Positions 50,606-59,534 of a DNA stretch of 64,000 nucleotides are shown piece after piece. Both the position numbers and the translations under genes were made by a program. Origin of the DNA: JBOZRQ01 sp050789255 (GTDB lineage: Bacteria; Bacillota; Sulfobacillia; Symbiobacteriales; Symbiobacteriaceae); the NCBI GenBank assembly GCA_050789255.1, contig JBOZRQ010000059.1, positions 22,219-86,218 of the forward strand, written 5' to 3'. The notes beneath the pieces are model-generated. The model saw only the letters and a program-made list of their open reading frames with translations. It had not been told where the DNA came from and did not search any database. How positions within the stretch are numbered: position 1 is the stretch's first letter; every line of letters starts with the position of its first letter.

Positions 50606-52372
50606 TTATTCGTCGCTGGCGATCGCTTCTTCGAGCTGCTGGCGCTGGTAGGTCCGGAAGTAGAACCCGCCCAGTTCAAGCAACTCGTCGTGCGTACCCG
50701 ACTCCACGACCTTGCCGTTGTCCATGACGATGATCTTGTCCGCCGCCTTGACCGCCGCCACGCGGTGCGAGATCACCACCGTGGTGCGCTCGGCCATGAC
50801 GGGGCGGAGGCCGCCCAGGATGCGGGCTTCCGTGCTGGTATCGACGGCTGACAGGCAGTCATCGAGGATCAGGATCGGGGCGTTCTTCAGGATCGCCCGG
50901 GAGAGGCCTACCCGCTGGCGCTGTCCGCCGGAGAGGGTAACGCCGCGCTCTCCGACCATGGTCTCGTAGCCCTGCGGCAAGAACTCCAGAATGTCCCCTT
51001 CCACCTGGGCCGTTTGGGCCGCCAGGCTTACCTGCTCCTGCGTCCACTCGCCCGGGGCGAACCCAATGTTCTGGCCGACCGTGCGGGAGAACAGGAACGA
51101 CTCCTGGGGGACGAAGGCGATCTGTTCACGCAGGGTCTGGAGGGCCAGGTCAAGGATGTCGACCCCGTCGACAAAGACGGTGCCGCGGGGCGGGTTGTAG
51201 AGGCGGGCGAGCAGGGAGACCAGCGTGGACTTGCCGCTGCCTGTGCGGCCCAGAATGCCCAGGGTCTCGCCGGGCAGCACGGTGACACTTACCTCGCTGA
51301 CAGCGGGCTGTAGATTCGAACCGTACTTGAAGGTGAGGTTGTTGATGTCGATCCGCCCACGGATTACGCCGCCCTGCGGTAGGACCGGGTTGGCTGAGGA
51401 GGTGACCTCAGGCTCGGTGAAGAGCACCCCCTGGATCCGGGAGAAGGCCGCATGGCCGCGCTGCAGGATGTTGACCACCCAGCCCATGGCGATCATCGGC
51501 CAGATCAGCATGCCGATGTACATGTTCAGGGAGACGAACTTGCCCAGCGGAAGCTCACCGCGGAGCACCGCCCGACCCGGGAAGATGATCAGCAGGGCGA
51601 AGCAGAGGCCCGCCAGGAGCTGAATCGTGGGATCGATCAGGCCGTTGACCCGCATCATCGCCATGAAGCGGTTCAGGTAGTTCTGGGCGGCAGCGCCGAA
51701 CTTGGCACGTTCGGCCTCTTCCTGCACGAACGCCTTCACCACCCGGACGCCGCCGATGTTCTCGTTGACCACGTCGGAGAGCTTACCGAATGCGTCCTGC
51801 ACGGCCCGGGAGCGCTGGAAGATCAGGCGACCGAACAGGAACATGAATAGCGCCAGAAAGGGAAGGGGGAGCAGGGTCATGGCGGTCAGGTTCCACCCGA
51901 CGTTCGTAACCATGGCGCCCAGGGTCATGAGGGTCATGAAGGTGGCATCGGCCGACATCAGAATTCCTTCGCCGCCCACGCCGCGCACCGCTTGCAGGTC
52001 GTTGGTAGCCATGGCCATCAGGTCGCCGGTCTTGTTCTTGTGGTAGAAGGAGGCCGATAGCTTCTCCAGGTGGGCGAACAGCGCTTCACGCAGGTCCTGC
52101 TCGACGTACCGGGCTGTCCCGAAGATGAAGTAGCGCCAGAGGAAGCGCAGTGCGGCGACGACAGCCGCCGATGCCAGGATCAGGCCAATATACTGCCAAA
52201 TAAGGGCCGGGGTCAGCTTGCCTGCCTCAAGGTCGTCGAAGAACCGACCGCTGAGGTAGGGGAGCACCTGGAGGCCCAGGTTGGTACCCAGGAGCGCCAG
52301 GATGCCCATGAGGTACCGCTTTTTGTACCGGAGCAAGTAGCTGGTCAGGGACCGAAAATCAGGTTTTGTCAT
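50606..52372 (-). CDS. ABC exporter subunit with degenerate catalytic site
   Basis: A 588-residue half-exporter. Walker A is GRTGSGKST, the signature LSGGQRQRVGLSRAI, and Walker B ILILDDCLSAVD, where Asp replaces the catalytic Glu. The H-loop is SHRVAAV. This is the degenerate-site partner of the downstream subunit, with ten bases between the genes. AGAGGTG precedes ATG 52372; a 38-residue upstream extension lacks similarity and is rejected. Confidence 0.92.
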   Translation of the reverse strand: MTKPDFRSLTSYLLRYKKRYLMGILALLGTNLGLQVLPYLSGRFFDDLEAGKLTPALIWQYIGLILASAAVVAALRFLWRYFIFGTARYVEQDLREALFAHLEKLSASFYHKNKTGDLMAMATNDLQAVRGVGGEGILMSADATFMTLMTLGAMVTNVGWNLTAMTLLPLPFLALFMFLFGRLIFQRSRAVQDAFGKLSDVVNENIGGVRVVKAFVQEEAERAKFGAAAQNYLNRFMAMMRVNGLIDPTIQLLAGLCFALLIIFPGRAVLRGELPLGKFVSLNMYIGMLIWPMIAMGWVVNILQRGHAAFSRIQGVLFTEPEVTSSANPVLPQGGVIRGRIDINNLTFKYGSNLQPAVSEVSVTVLPGETLGILGRTGSGKSTLVSLLARLYNPPRGTVFVDGVDILDLALQTLREQIAFVPQESFLFSRTVGQNIGFAPGEWTQEQVSLAAQTAQVEGDILEFLPQGYETMVGERGVTLSGGQRQRVGLSRAILKNAPILILDDCLSAVDTSTEARILGGLRPVMAERTTVVISHRVAAVKAADKIIVMDNGKVVESGTHDELLELGGFYFRTYQRQQLEEAIASDE

Positions 52373-52733
52373 ACACACCTCTGCTTTATACGATCGGGTT
52401 GACGTGTCGGGAGCGGTGGCGACATTTTCATAAGACGTAAAACTAGGGCCAAAGGTTCTGTAGTGGCACTTGTTAAATGCGTACATTTTTGCGCTCGAAT
52501 GACCCAGTGTAGGTGCGAGTAATCGGCAACTCTACTATTTACGTGGACCACTTCAAGGCCATAACCACGGATGGCTCGGACCCGCTTCTTCACAACAAAA
52601 AATGTACACACAGGAGAATTTAACTGAATAGACCTTTCATGTATAATATACCCAGGAATGGGCAGCAAGGATCGGAACCGAGGCCCGCAAAGGCACATCC
52701 GACGAACACCGGGGTCGCACAGGAGGCCTCACT
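52373..52733. other. divergent intergenic region
   Basis: No gene is supported in these 361 bases. TATAAT at 52642-52647 with TTTAAC at 52619-52624 (17-base spacer) may drive the small membrane protein. The part next to the exporter genes (52373-52620) is AT-richer and could hold their promoter, but I see no clear operator or RNA structure. Confidence 0.5.
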
Positions 52734-53024
52734 ATGCAAGCCAACCGACATAACACCCCACGAGTCTTTGCCGCAAGGGACTGGCCGCTCACTGCGGCTG
52801 TGGCGTTCACTTTGCTGTTCGCTGGCCTGTCCGTCGTACTGTTCTTGACACCGGTTCAAGTCGTGGCTACGGGTGCGATTAACCCTGATCTGGCTATGTC
52901 CAAGGCTGGAGGCAGCACGTGTCAGCTGGGGCAGCCGGGTGATTTCGCCTGGGGGTTGGGCGCCGGCGTCGTGCTGACCGCCCTGTTCTTTGTTTCTCCC
53001 TTCCCGCGTCTGCGCCACAAGTAG
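52734..53024 (+). CDS. small membrane protein, two predicted helices
   Basis: A 96-residue protein with hydrophobic segments at about residues 19-41 (LTAAVAFTLLFAGLSVVLF) and 71-88 (FAWGLGAGVVLTALFFVSPF). A 25-residue loop between them contains one Cys (GGSTCQLG). CAGGAGGCC precedes ATG 52734 and a terminator follows, so it is probably expressed. I do not recognise the family. Confidence 0.6.
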   Translation: MQANRHNTPRVFAARDWPLTAAVAFTLLFAGLSVVLFLTPVQVVATGAINPDLAMSKAGGSTCQLGQPGDFAWGLGAGVVLTALFFVSPFPRLRHK

Positions 53025-53033
53025 TACATAGCA

Positions 53034-53062
53034 GAGAGGGGCGTGCACGGCACGCCCCTCTC
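53034..53062. terminator. terminator between the small membrane protein gene and kynU
   Basis: GAGAGGGGCGTGC pairs perfectly with GCACGCCCCTCTC around ACG. ATTGTT follows on the + strand and TGCTATG on the other, so it works best on the + strand. Confidence 0.8.
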
Positions 53063-53066
53063 ATTG

Positions 53067-54344
53067 TTAGGCCACAGTATCGCGTTCGGATGGGAAGCGC
53101 TCGTACTCACGCCGCTCAACGATCTCTTTCAGCACCTGAACGGTGTGCCAGAGGTCACTGTAGGTGTTGTAGAGAGCCACGGGAGCCAGTCTTACAACGT
53201 TGGGGCGCCGGAAATCGGGCACGACACCCCGGGCCTTGAGCGCCTTGCAGATTCGAATCGCTTCCTGGTGCTCCAGGGCCACGTGACCGCCCCGGCGGGA
53301 GTCGTCGCGGGGCGTCCCAACCGCAAAGCCGTAGGGCACCAGAACCTCATCAACCAAGTAGATGAGATACCCCGTCATGTCCAGCGACTTGGCCCGAATC
53401 TTCTCCATGCCGGCCCGCTCAAAGGGCTCCAGAGCGCCGTACAGTGTCGCAGCACTCAGCACGTTTGGTGTGCTGATTTGCCAAGCCCCGGCGGTGGGCG
53501 CGGGTTCGAACTCCAGAAGCATGTCAAACTGTCTATCCTTATGGTAGCCGAACCACCCAGCCAGCCCGGGCTGGCGGCCGAAGTGGCGTTCGTGCACGAA
53601 AAGGCTCCCGACGGCGCCCGGGCCGCCGTTCAGGTACTTATATCCGCACCAGAACGCAAAGTCCACGCCCCAGTCGTGCAGCCGGTGCGGCACGCTGCCC
53701 GCCGAGTGCGAGCAGTCAAATCCAATGGGAATGCCGCGTCCCTGTGCTGCCGCCGCAAGCCGTTCCATGTCGAGCAGCTGACCGCTTCGGTAGAGAACGG
53801 AGGGCAGGAGCACGAGGGCAACCTCGTCCGTCATCGCAGCGATGATCTCATCTTCGCTGAGGGTGCGGCCGTCCTGACTCTGCACAAGCACCAGCTCTGA
53901 CCCCGGATCGAGCCCATGGAGCCGCAGGTGGCTCTGAAGCGCATAAATGTCGGATGGAAAGTTGAGCGCATCTGCCAGGATTTTTGTGCGCCTTCCCTGC
54001 GGATGATAAAAGGTAGCCACAAGAGCATGCTGATTGACGGTGGTGGTTCCGGTGACGATGACCTCCTGGGGGCGGGCGCCCACCAGTGCAGCCTGCCGTG
54101 TACCGAGCTCTTCGGCCATGTAAAACCAGGGCCGGTCCCCGTTGGTCCAGCCGTCAATGCCGCGACTCTTCCAGTCTTCCAGGGCGGCGAGCACCGCCGT
54201 TTCTGCTTCTCGGGAGGCCAAGCCCAGGGAATTGCCGTCCAGGTAGACCACCCCGGGCCGCTTATAAAACCCGTCGCCAAAAGCCCGGAGTTCGTCGGCC
54301 TGATCACGCTCAGCAGCGAATTCAGGCCCAAGGGCGTACCGCAT
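53067..54344 (-). CDS. kynU: kynureninase
   Basis: PLP enzyme of 425 residues that splits kynurenine to anthranilate and alanine. Motifs are VYLDGNSLGLASREAETAV, GTTTVNQHALVATFY, DCSHSAGSVPH and the PLP-lysine region FWCGYKYLNGGPGAVG. AAGGAGG precedes ATG 54344; the longer frame is rejected. No tryptophan dioxygenase, formamidase or other kynurenine-pathway gene is in the window. It is divergent from the SpeA-like gene. Confidence 0.92.
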   Translation of the reverse strand: MRYALGPEFAAERDQADELRAFGDGFYKRPGVVYLDGNSLGLASREAETAVLAALEDWKSRGIDGWTNGDRPWFYMAEELGTRQAALVGARPQEVIVTGTTTVNQHALVATFYHPQGRRTKILADALNFPSDIYALQSHLRLHGLDPGSELVLVQSQDGRTLSEDEIIAAMTDEVALVLLPSVLYRSGQLLDMERLAAAAQGRGIPIGFDCSHSAGSVPHRLHDWGVDFAFWCGYKYLNGGPGAVGSLFVHERHFGRQPGLAGWFGYHKDRQFDMLLEFEPAPTAGAWQISTPNVLSAATLYGALEPFERAGMEKIRAKSLDMTGYLIYLVDEVLVPYGFAVGTPRDDSRRGGHVALEHQEAIRICKALKARGVVPDFRRPNVVRLAPVALYNTYSDLWHTVQVLKEIVERREYERFPSERDTVA

Positions 54345-54453
54345 GAGCTTCCTCCTTATTCCGAACGGATCATTTTGGTCAAACTCATTTACATGCTGGC
54401 TAGTTCTGTTATACTTCGTTATCGAGTCTATTCCTTCCTTAGAGGTGAGCAAC

Positions 54454-55923
54454 GTGAACAAGCAGCACCTTACGCCACTTTTCACGGGTTTGCTTGCTCA
54501 CGCAAGCCGAAACCCGGTTCAATTTCACATCCCGGGGCACAAGAAGGGCGCCGGCATGGCTCCGGAATTCCGGAAGTTCATCGGCGAAAACGCCCTGTCC
54601 ATCGACCTGATCAACATTGCTCCCCTCGATGATCTGCACAATCCCCACGGCATTATTCAGGAGGCCCAGCGCATCGCTGCTGAGGCCTTTGGTGCCGACC
54701 ACACGTACTTCAGCGTCCAGGGCACCAGCGGCGCCATTATCGGCATGATCATGAGCGTTTGCAGCCCGGGCGACAAGATTCTCGTTCCCCGCAACGTCCA
54801 CAAGTCGATTTCGACCGCCATTGTCTTCTCGGGCGCCCTGCCGGTGTTTATGAAGCCCGATCTGGACACCCGCCTGGGCATCGCCCACGGCGTCAGCCTG
54901 GAGACGGTGCGCAACGCCCTCGACCAGCACCCGGACGCCAAGGGCGTGCTGGTGATCAACCCCACCTACTATGGCGTTTCGGCCGACCTCAAGTCCATCG
55001 TGGAGCTGGCGCACTCGCGCGGGGTTCCCGTGCTGGTGGACGAAGCCCATGGCGTGCACATCAACTTCCACGAAGAGCTTCCGCTCTCGGCCATGCAGGC
55101 GGGCGCCGACCTGGCGGCCACCAGCGTGCATAAGCTGGGCGGGTCGATGACTCAGACCAGCGTACTGAACATTCGCGAGGGCTATGTCTATGCCGGGCGG
55201 GTTCAGGCAATCATGTCGATGCTGCAGACCACCAGCACCTCCTATCTGCTGCTGGCCTCTCTTGACGTGGCCCGCAAGCAGCTGGCGACCAAGGGTCGGC
55301 AGCTAATCGACAAAGCCATGAAGCTCGCCAACAAGACGCGCCAGGAGATCAACGAGATCCCCGGCCTTTACTGCTTCGGTGCAGAGATCATCGGTGAGAC
55401 CAGCTCCCGGTTCGAGTTCGACCCCACCAAGCTGTGCATCAACGTGACAGAGCTGGGCGTTACGGGGGCGGAAATGGAGAAGCTGCTCCGCAACGAGTTT
55501 AACATCGAAGTCGAGCTCTCCGACCTGTATAACATCCTCTGCATCGTCTCCCTGGGCGACATCGAGGACGATCTGGATGCGCTCATGAAGGCGCTGCGCA
55601 CCCTGGCGGCTCGGTTCTACCGGACCCGTCCCGCTACGGAGATGAAGGTGCGTATCCCCACCACGCCAATCCTGGCCATGTCGCCGCGCGAGGCGTTCTA
55701 CGCGCAGACCGAAGAGGTTCCCCTTACGGAGTCGGAGGGACGGGTGATCGCCGAGTCGATCATGGTCTACCCGCCCGGTATTCCGATCCTTCTGCCCGGT
55801 GAGATCGTCTCCCACGAAAACCTCGAGTACATCGAGGACTGCATCGAGGCCGGTCTCCCCGTGCAGGGCACGGAGGATCCCGACATTCGCATGGTCAAGG
55901 TCGTGAAGAAGGCCCGCTCCTAG
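54454..55923 (+). CDS. speA: Orn/Lys/Arg decarboxylase family protein, SpeA-like
   Basis: PLP-dependent decarboxylase of 489 residues, the length of B. subtilis arginine decarboxylase SpeA. The N-terminus has HIPGHKKGAGM. Motifs YFSVQGTSGAIIGMIMSV and VDEAHGVHINFHEELP follow, and the PLP lysine is in TSVHKLGGSMTQTSVLN. Arginine would give agmatine for polyamines, but lysine or ornithine cannot be excluded. AGAGGTGAG precedes GTG 54454. A terminator follows. Confidence 0.85.
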   Translation: MNKQHLTPLFTGLLAHASRNPVQFHIPGHKKGAGMAPEFRKFIGENALSIDLINIAPLDDLHNPHGIIQEAQRIAAEAFGADHTYFSVQGTSGAIIGMIMSVCSPGDKILVPRNVHKSISTAIVFSGALPVFMKPDLDTRLGIAHGVSLETVRNALDQHPDAKGVLVINPTYYGVSADLKSIVELAHSRGVPVLVDEAHGVHINFHEELPLSAMQAGADLAATSVHKLGGSMTQTSVLNIREGYVYAGRVQAIMSMLQTTSTSYLLLASLDVARKQLATKGRQLIDKAMKLANKTRQEINEIPGLYCFGAEIIGETSSRFEFDPTKLCINVTELGVTGAEMEKLLRNEFNIEVELSDLYNILCIVSLGDIEDDLDALMKALRTLAARFYRTRPATEMKVRIPTTPILAMSPREAFYAQTEEVPLTESEGRVIAESIMVYPPGIPILLPGEIVSHENLEYIEDCIEAGLPVQGTEDPDIRMVKVVKKARS

Positions 55924-55930
55924 ACTGGTG

Positions 55931-55972
55931 AGGCACCCCCCTGTGGATCGGGCGGGGTGCCTAGTCGTTTTC
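55931..55972 (+). terminator. terminator after speA
   Basis: AGGCACCCC pairs with GGGGTGCCT, extended by GACT/AGTC, followed by CGTTTTC. Confidence 0.75.
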
Positions 55973-56059
55973 ATACCCCTTTGGAGAATCCTCGTCGGGA
56001 AGGGTGCCGCGGTACAATCGGTACAAGTGGCTCTGTCGGCTCGAAGGAGGGACCTGGTT

Positions 56060-57049
56060 GTGGAAGAGCGTCTCTTGAGCCCCGGGAACCGCCCGATCTC
56101 CTACCTGCGCATCTCCGTTACCGACCGGTGCGATATGCGGTGCACCTACTGCATGCCTGCGGGTGGTATCCCCTTCAGCGATCATAGCGAATACCTGACC
56201 AACGCCGAGGTTGTTCGTTTGGTCGCTGTAGCGGCCCGGCTGGGCGTCAGCAAAATCAGGCTGACTGGCGGAGAGCCATTGATTCGCCCAGGCATCGTCG
56301 ACCTGGTGCGAGAGATTGCGACGGTCCCCGGTATTCATGAGGTTGCACTCAGCACGAACGCGAGCAAACTTGCCCGGTATGCCCTGCCTCTGGCGGCAGC
56401 CGGTCTGCGCCGGGTCAACATCAGCCTGGACACCCTGAACGCCCGGCGCTTTGCCGAAATCACCCGTGGCGGCACCCTCCAGCGCACGCTGGATGGCATT
56501 GAGGCCGCCGAGAAGGCCGGGTTGACCCCGATCAAGATTAACGCAGTGGTCATGCGCGGCATGAACCATGATGAGGTGCCCGATCTCGTGGAGTTGGGCG
56601 CCCGCCGTGGCTGGCAGATTCGCTTCATCGAGTACATGCCCATTGGCTGTGCCGTTGGTCAGTGGGATGAGCACTTCGTCCCGGCAGCTGAGATTCTCGC
56701 CATGATTCAGGAGCGCTTTGCCTTGGAGCCCCTGCCTATGAGGCCCGGGGACCCGGCTCGCCTCTACCGAATCGCCGGAACGTCAACCTCCGTCGGGGTA
56801 ATCACGCCGGTCACACAGCATTTCTGCGATTCCTGTAACCGAATGCGCCTCACGGCCGACGGCAGGATTCGCTCCTGCCTGCTCGTCGACGGTGAGCAGG
56901 ACCTGAAGGGAATGATGCGCAGTGGTTGCTCCGATCAGGAGCTCGCCAGAGAGTTGCAGAAGGTAGCCCTGTCGAAACCGGAGTGGCACGGGCTGACGCC
57001 GGGCGGCTATTCGGCGGCGACCGAAGCGATGCGGGAGATCGGCGGGTAG
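56060..57049 (+). CDS. moaA: GTP 3',8-cyclase MoaA
   Basis: Radical SAM enzyme of 329 residues for the first step of molybdenum-cofactor synthesis. The N-terminal cluster motif is CDMRCTYCMP and the C-terminal cluster uses HFCDSCNRMRLTADGRIRSC (split here as FCDSCNRMRL). LTGGEPL and the end with Gly-Gly (EIGG), needed for activity, are intact. AAGGAGGG precedes GTG 56060, giving the standard length. No other moa/moe gene is in the window. Confidence 0.94.
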   Translation: MEERLLSPGNRPISYLRISVTDRCDMRCTYCMPAGGIPFSDHSEYLTNAEVVRLVAVAARLGVSKIRLTGGEPLIRPGIVDLVREIATVPGIHEVALSTNASKLARYALPLAAAGLRRVNISLDTLNARRFAEITRGGTLQRTLDGIEAAEKAGLTPIKINAVVMRGMNHDEVPDLVELGARRGWQIRFIEYMPIGCAVGQWDEHFVPAAEILAMIQERFALEPLPMRPGDPARLYRIAGTSTSVGVITPVTQHFCDSCNRMRLTADGRIRSCLLVDGEQDLKGMMRSGCSDQELARELQKVALSKPEWHGLTPGGYSAATEAMREIGG

Positions 57050-57062
57050 GAAACTGCATACA

Positions 57063-57100
57063 GAAGGCCGACCACATCCGTGGCCGGCCTTTCGCTTTTA
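57063..57100. terminator. terminator between moaA and the torD-like gene
   Basis: AAGGCCG-ACCAC pairs with GTGG-C-CGGCCTT, followed by TCGCTTTT on the + strand. It lies between convergent stops. Confidence 0.75.
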
Positions 57101-57682
57101 GTCAAGCAGGGTTTGCATCTCCTGGTTCAGGAAGGCGGCGCCCAGAGTGCCGATTTCCCGGTAAAACGGGTGCGGGGACTCCTGCTCTATGGTCTCGAAG
57201 ACCTGCACGCCCCACATGCCCAGAATTCGCTTGAGGAAAAGCTTCTGCTTTTGCCTGGCCGTGTTGCGGATGTCGTGGTTGTTGATCTCGATCGACTGAA
57301 ACTCCGCATCCGTGAGGTGCTGCATGATCTCTAGTTCCATGGCGATATGGTCCGGCGGCAGCCCCTGCTCGCCTTCCAATTCGAGCCCAATCTCGTTGAT
57401 GAACTGCTGCACGGCCAGCGCATAGGGCTCACCCTGAAGGGGCGACACGAACGTTCGTGTGTACGCCTGTGCCAGTTCTTCTAACAGAAGCTGGTCATCC
57501 TGGGGAGGAAGCGCTTCGGCCACGTTCACACCGGCGTCCGTAAGCGCACGTGTCATTTCAGGCGTACGCAGGACTCCGAGCAGCTCAGCGTCGATCTCCT
57601 GCCGGCAGAACAGGGCAAGTAGTCCATACAGGTTACTGCGTGCCTGGGTTTCTATCATGAGTTGTTGCTTCATGCCACTCAT
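57098..57682 (-). CDS. TorD/DmsD-like molybdoenzyme chaperone
   Basis: A 194-residue all-helical protein of the TorD type (RSNLYGLLALFCRQEIDAELLG, split as LYGLLALFCRQEI, then LEELAQAYTRTFV and AMELEIMQHLTDAEF). Such chaperones bind molybdoenzyme subunits during cofactor loading. The neighbouring moaA supports a molybdenum link, but no molybdoenzyme gene is present. ATG 57682 follows GAAGGGAG; ATG 57673 and 57658 are alternatives. Confidence 0.8.
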   Translation of the reverse strand: MSGMKQQLMIETQARSNLYGLLALFCRQEIDAELLGVLRTPEMTRALTDAGVNVAEALPPQDDQLLLEELAQAYTRTFVSPLQGEPYALAVQQFINEIGLELEGEQGLPPDHIAMELEIMQHLTDAEFQSIEINNHDIRNTARQKQKLFLKRILGMWGVQVFETIEQESPHPFYREIGTLGAAFLNQEMQTLLD

Positions 57683-57772
57683 TATAACGGGCTCCCTTCG
57701 ACAAATGGCATAGGGACTACACATCATTTTTCGCCATAGGTCCTTGGTGCCATTTGGGTTTGCGAGATGAGG

Positions 57773-57882
57773 TTGTCCACAGCCATGGGGATAACTGTGG
57801 AGAACTTCCGTTCTCGCAAACCGCGCTGTGGCGCGGGTTTGTTCGGTTTCCCACTCCGAGAAAAATCGATGCCTGTGGATAA
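57773..57882. promoter_or_regulatory. DnaA-box cluster away from oriC
   Basis: Exact TGTGGATAA at 57874-57882. One-mismatch boxes are TTGTCCACA (57773-57781, opposite orientation), TGGGGATAA (57786-57794) and TGTGGAGAA (57796-57804). No gene lies in 57683-58014. The cluster may titrate DnaA or regulate the LysM gene downstream. Confidence 0.55.
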
Positions 57883-58014
57883 CCTGTGCATGAAGTGTGG
57901 GTACAACGTGAAATCGCGACCATCAATTTTCGCGCGACGAATACGGAAATATTGCCCACCAACGGGCACCCTCTGACCCTTCTGCGTAGCATGTAAAAAA
58001 CGGGAGGTCGGGGT

Positions 58015-59430
58015 ATGGTCTTTTACTTCGTCCAAAGGGGGGAAACGCTGTACGCAATCGCCAGGCGGTATCAGACCACCGTACACGCGATTGTGGCGGC
58101 CAACCGCCTTGAAGATCCGAACGCGATCTGCCCGGGCCAGGCATTGATTATCCCGCGACCTGGCGAGGTACCGTCGCCGCCACCCGGTGGCATCGTTCAC
58201 CTCGTCCGACCGGGGGAGACCGTGTTTCACCTGGCAACGAAGTTTGGGACATCCGCCCAAGACATCCTTCGGTCGAACCAAATCGCCCACCCGGAGTTTA
58301 TTCTGCCCGGCCAGCAACTCGTGATCCCGGAGCCAAGCGAGGTCGGTGAAGACTGGCCGATGCTGGGCCGCACGGCTGGGCGGGTGAGCGTTTCCCCGGT
58401 CGCTGTAGAAGGCACGCCGTTACCAGGGTGGGCCTACACACCGCGAAAAAACATCGGGGCATCGCCGTCGGCTCCCGTCATTCGCTATGACCGTGTCTAC
58501 GTGGGCCTTGGCGATGGGTATTACTACTCGCTGGACCGGAAATCAGGGCGCGTCAAGTGGCGGATTCCCACCGGCGGCGCCCGCGCCATTGCACATATCG
58601 GGGAGTACCCCATGGCCACCCCTGTTGTCTTCGAGGGAATCGCCTATTTGTGCGGCCCTGATGGATCTGTTTTCGCTGTGGATGCCTACACGGGGCATCA
58701 GATCTGGAAGGTCTCTGTGGGTGGCCCGATCGTCTCCTCCCCGGCTGCCTCGGGCGGCGTGATTTACCTCGGATGCTGCGACGAGCATCTCTACGCCCTG
58801 GAAGCCAAGACCGGCGCGATCGCCTGGAAGCTGCACGTGGGCGCCCCCATCTTCCAGCCGGTGGCCATTGGCGATGAGCACGTCTATGCGGTGACCGACG
58901 CCCGGCGGCTTTGGGCGGTCGACGCGCAGACCGGCGAGGGGTTCTGGGACGTACCATGCGAGCCTTCAGCGACCCCTGTCTACGCAGAGGTCCTGGTGAT
59001 TGCCGGCGGCAGGGCGCATGACCCTAAGAACGGCCAGACGGTGTGGGAGCTTGAGGGTGACCGTGCGACACCCAGCGTTCGGGTCGACCAGGTGCTCTAT
59101 CCGAGTGGCTCGGTGGACCTGTTCACGGGGAGCATCCGTTGGACTCGCGGTGCCGAGTCCGGCGCCAAATCGCCAGCCAGCAACAGGTTGCCGAGGCCCG
59201 AGGTGCCAATTTTGAAGCAAGTGGCCACCTCGACCCTGGTACTGGGCGTTGGCGCCGACCAGCGGCTGCATGCCTGGAACGTAATGAACGGAGCGCTTGC
59301 CTGGACCGCCGACCTGCCTGCGCTTAGCGAACAGCCTCCAGCTGTGGCTCCGGGGCAGATCGTCGTCGCGTTGGACGATGGTTCCCTGTGCACCTTCCGT
59401 CTGAAGCCTGAGCGGCCGGACCCCATGTAA
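58015..59430 (+). CDS. LysM and PQQ-type beta-propeller protein
   Basis: A 471-residue protein with two N-terminal LysM domains (FYFVQRGETLYAIARRYQTT at residue 3 and VHLVRPGETVFHLATKFGTS near 62). About seven PQQ/WD-like propeller blades follow, such as GYYYSLDRKSGRVKWR, GSVFAVDAYTGHQIWK and EHLYALEAKTGAIAWK. There is no signal peptide, as in mother-cell spore-coat LysM proteins. The sleB-ypeB genes follow, supporting a spore role, which remains an inference. CGGGAGG precedes ATG 58015. Confidence 0.85.
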   Translation: MVFYFVQRGETLYAIARRYQTTVHAIVAANRLEDPNAICPGQALIIPRPGEVPSPPPGGIVHLVRPGETVFHLATKFGTSAQDILRSNQIAHPEFILPGQQLVIPEPSEVGEDWPMLGRTAGRVSVSPVAVEGTPLPGWAYTPRKNIGASPSAPVIRYDRVYVGLGDGYYYSLDRKSGRVKWRIPTGGARAIAHIGEYPMATPVVFEGIAYLCGPDGSVFAVDAYTGHQIWKVSVGGPIVSSPAASGGVIYLGCCDEHLYALEAKTGAIAWKLHVGAPIFQPVAIGDEHVYAVTDARRLWAVDAQTGEGFWDVPCEPSATPVYAEVLVIAGGRAHDPKNGQTVWELEGDRATPSVRVDQVLYPSGSVDLFTGSIRWTRGAESGAKSPASNRLPRPEVPILKQVATSTLVLGVGADQRLHAWNVMNGALAWTADLPALSEQPPAVAPGQIVVALDDGSLCTFRLKPERPDPM

Positions 59431-59434
59431 GCGG

Positions 59435-59460
59435 AAGCCCTGGCCTTGCCAGGGCCTCTT
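59435..59460 (+). terminator. terminator after the LysM-propeller gene
   Basis: GCCCTGGC and GCCAGGGC form a perfect stem, followed by CTCTTG. Confidence 0.7.
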
Positions 59461-59534
59461 GCATGAGTGCATCCCTATCCACAAAGACTATCCTCTGGAA
59501 ATGAGCCCGGGATCGCGTGGAAGGGGATGGCTTT

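Noticed and set aside
43310..53024. Toxin-antitoxin pairs among the small genes at 43310 and 52734
   Set aside because: Each is single, with no partner gene and no family resemblance.
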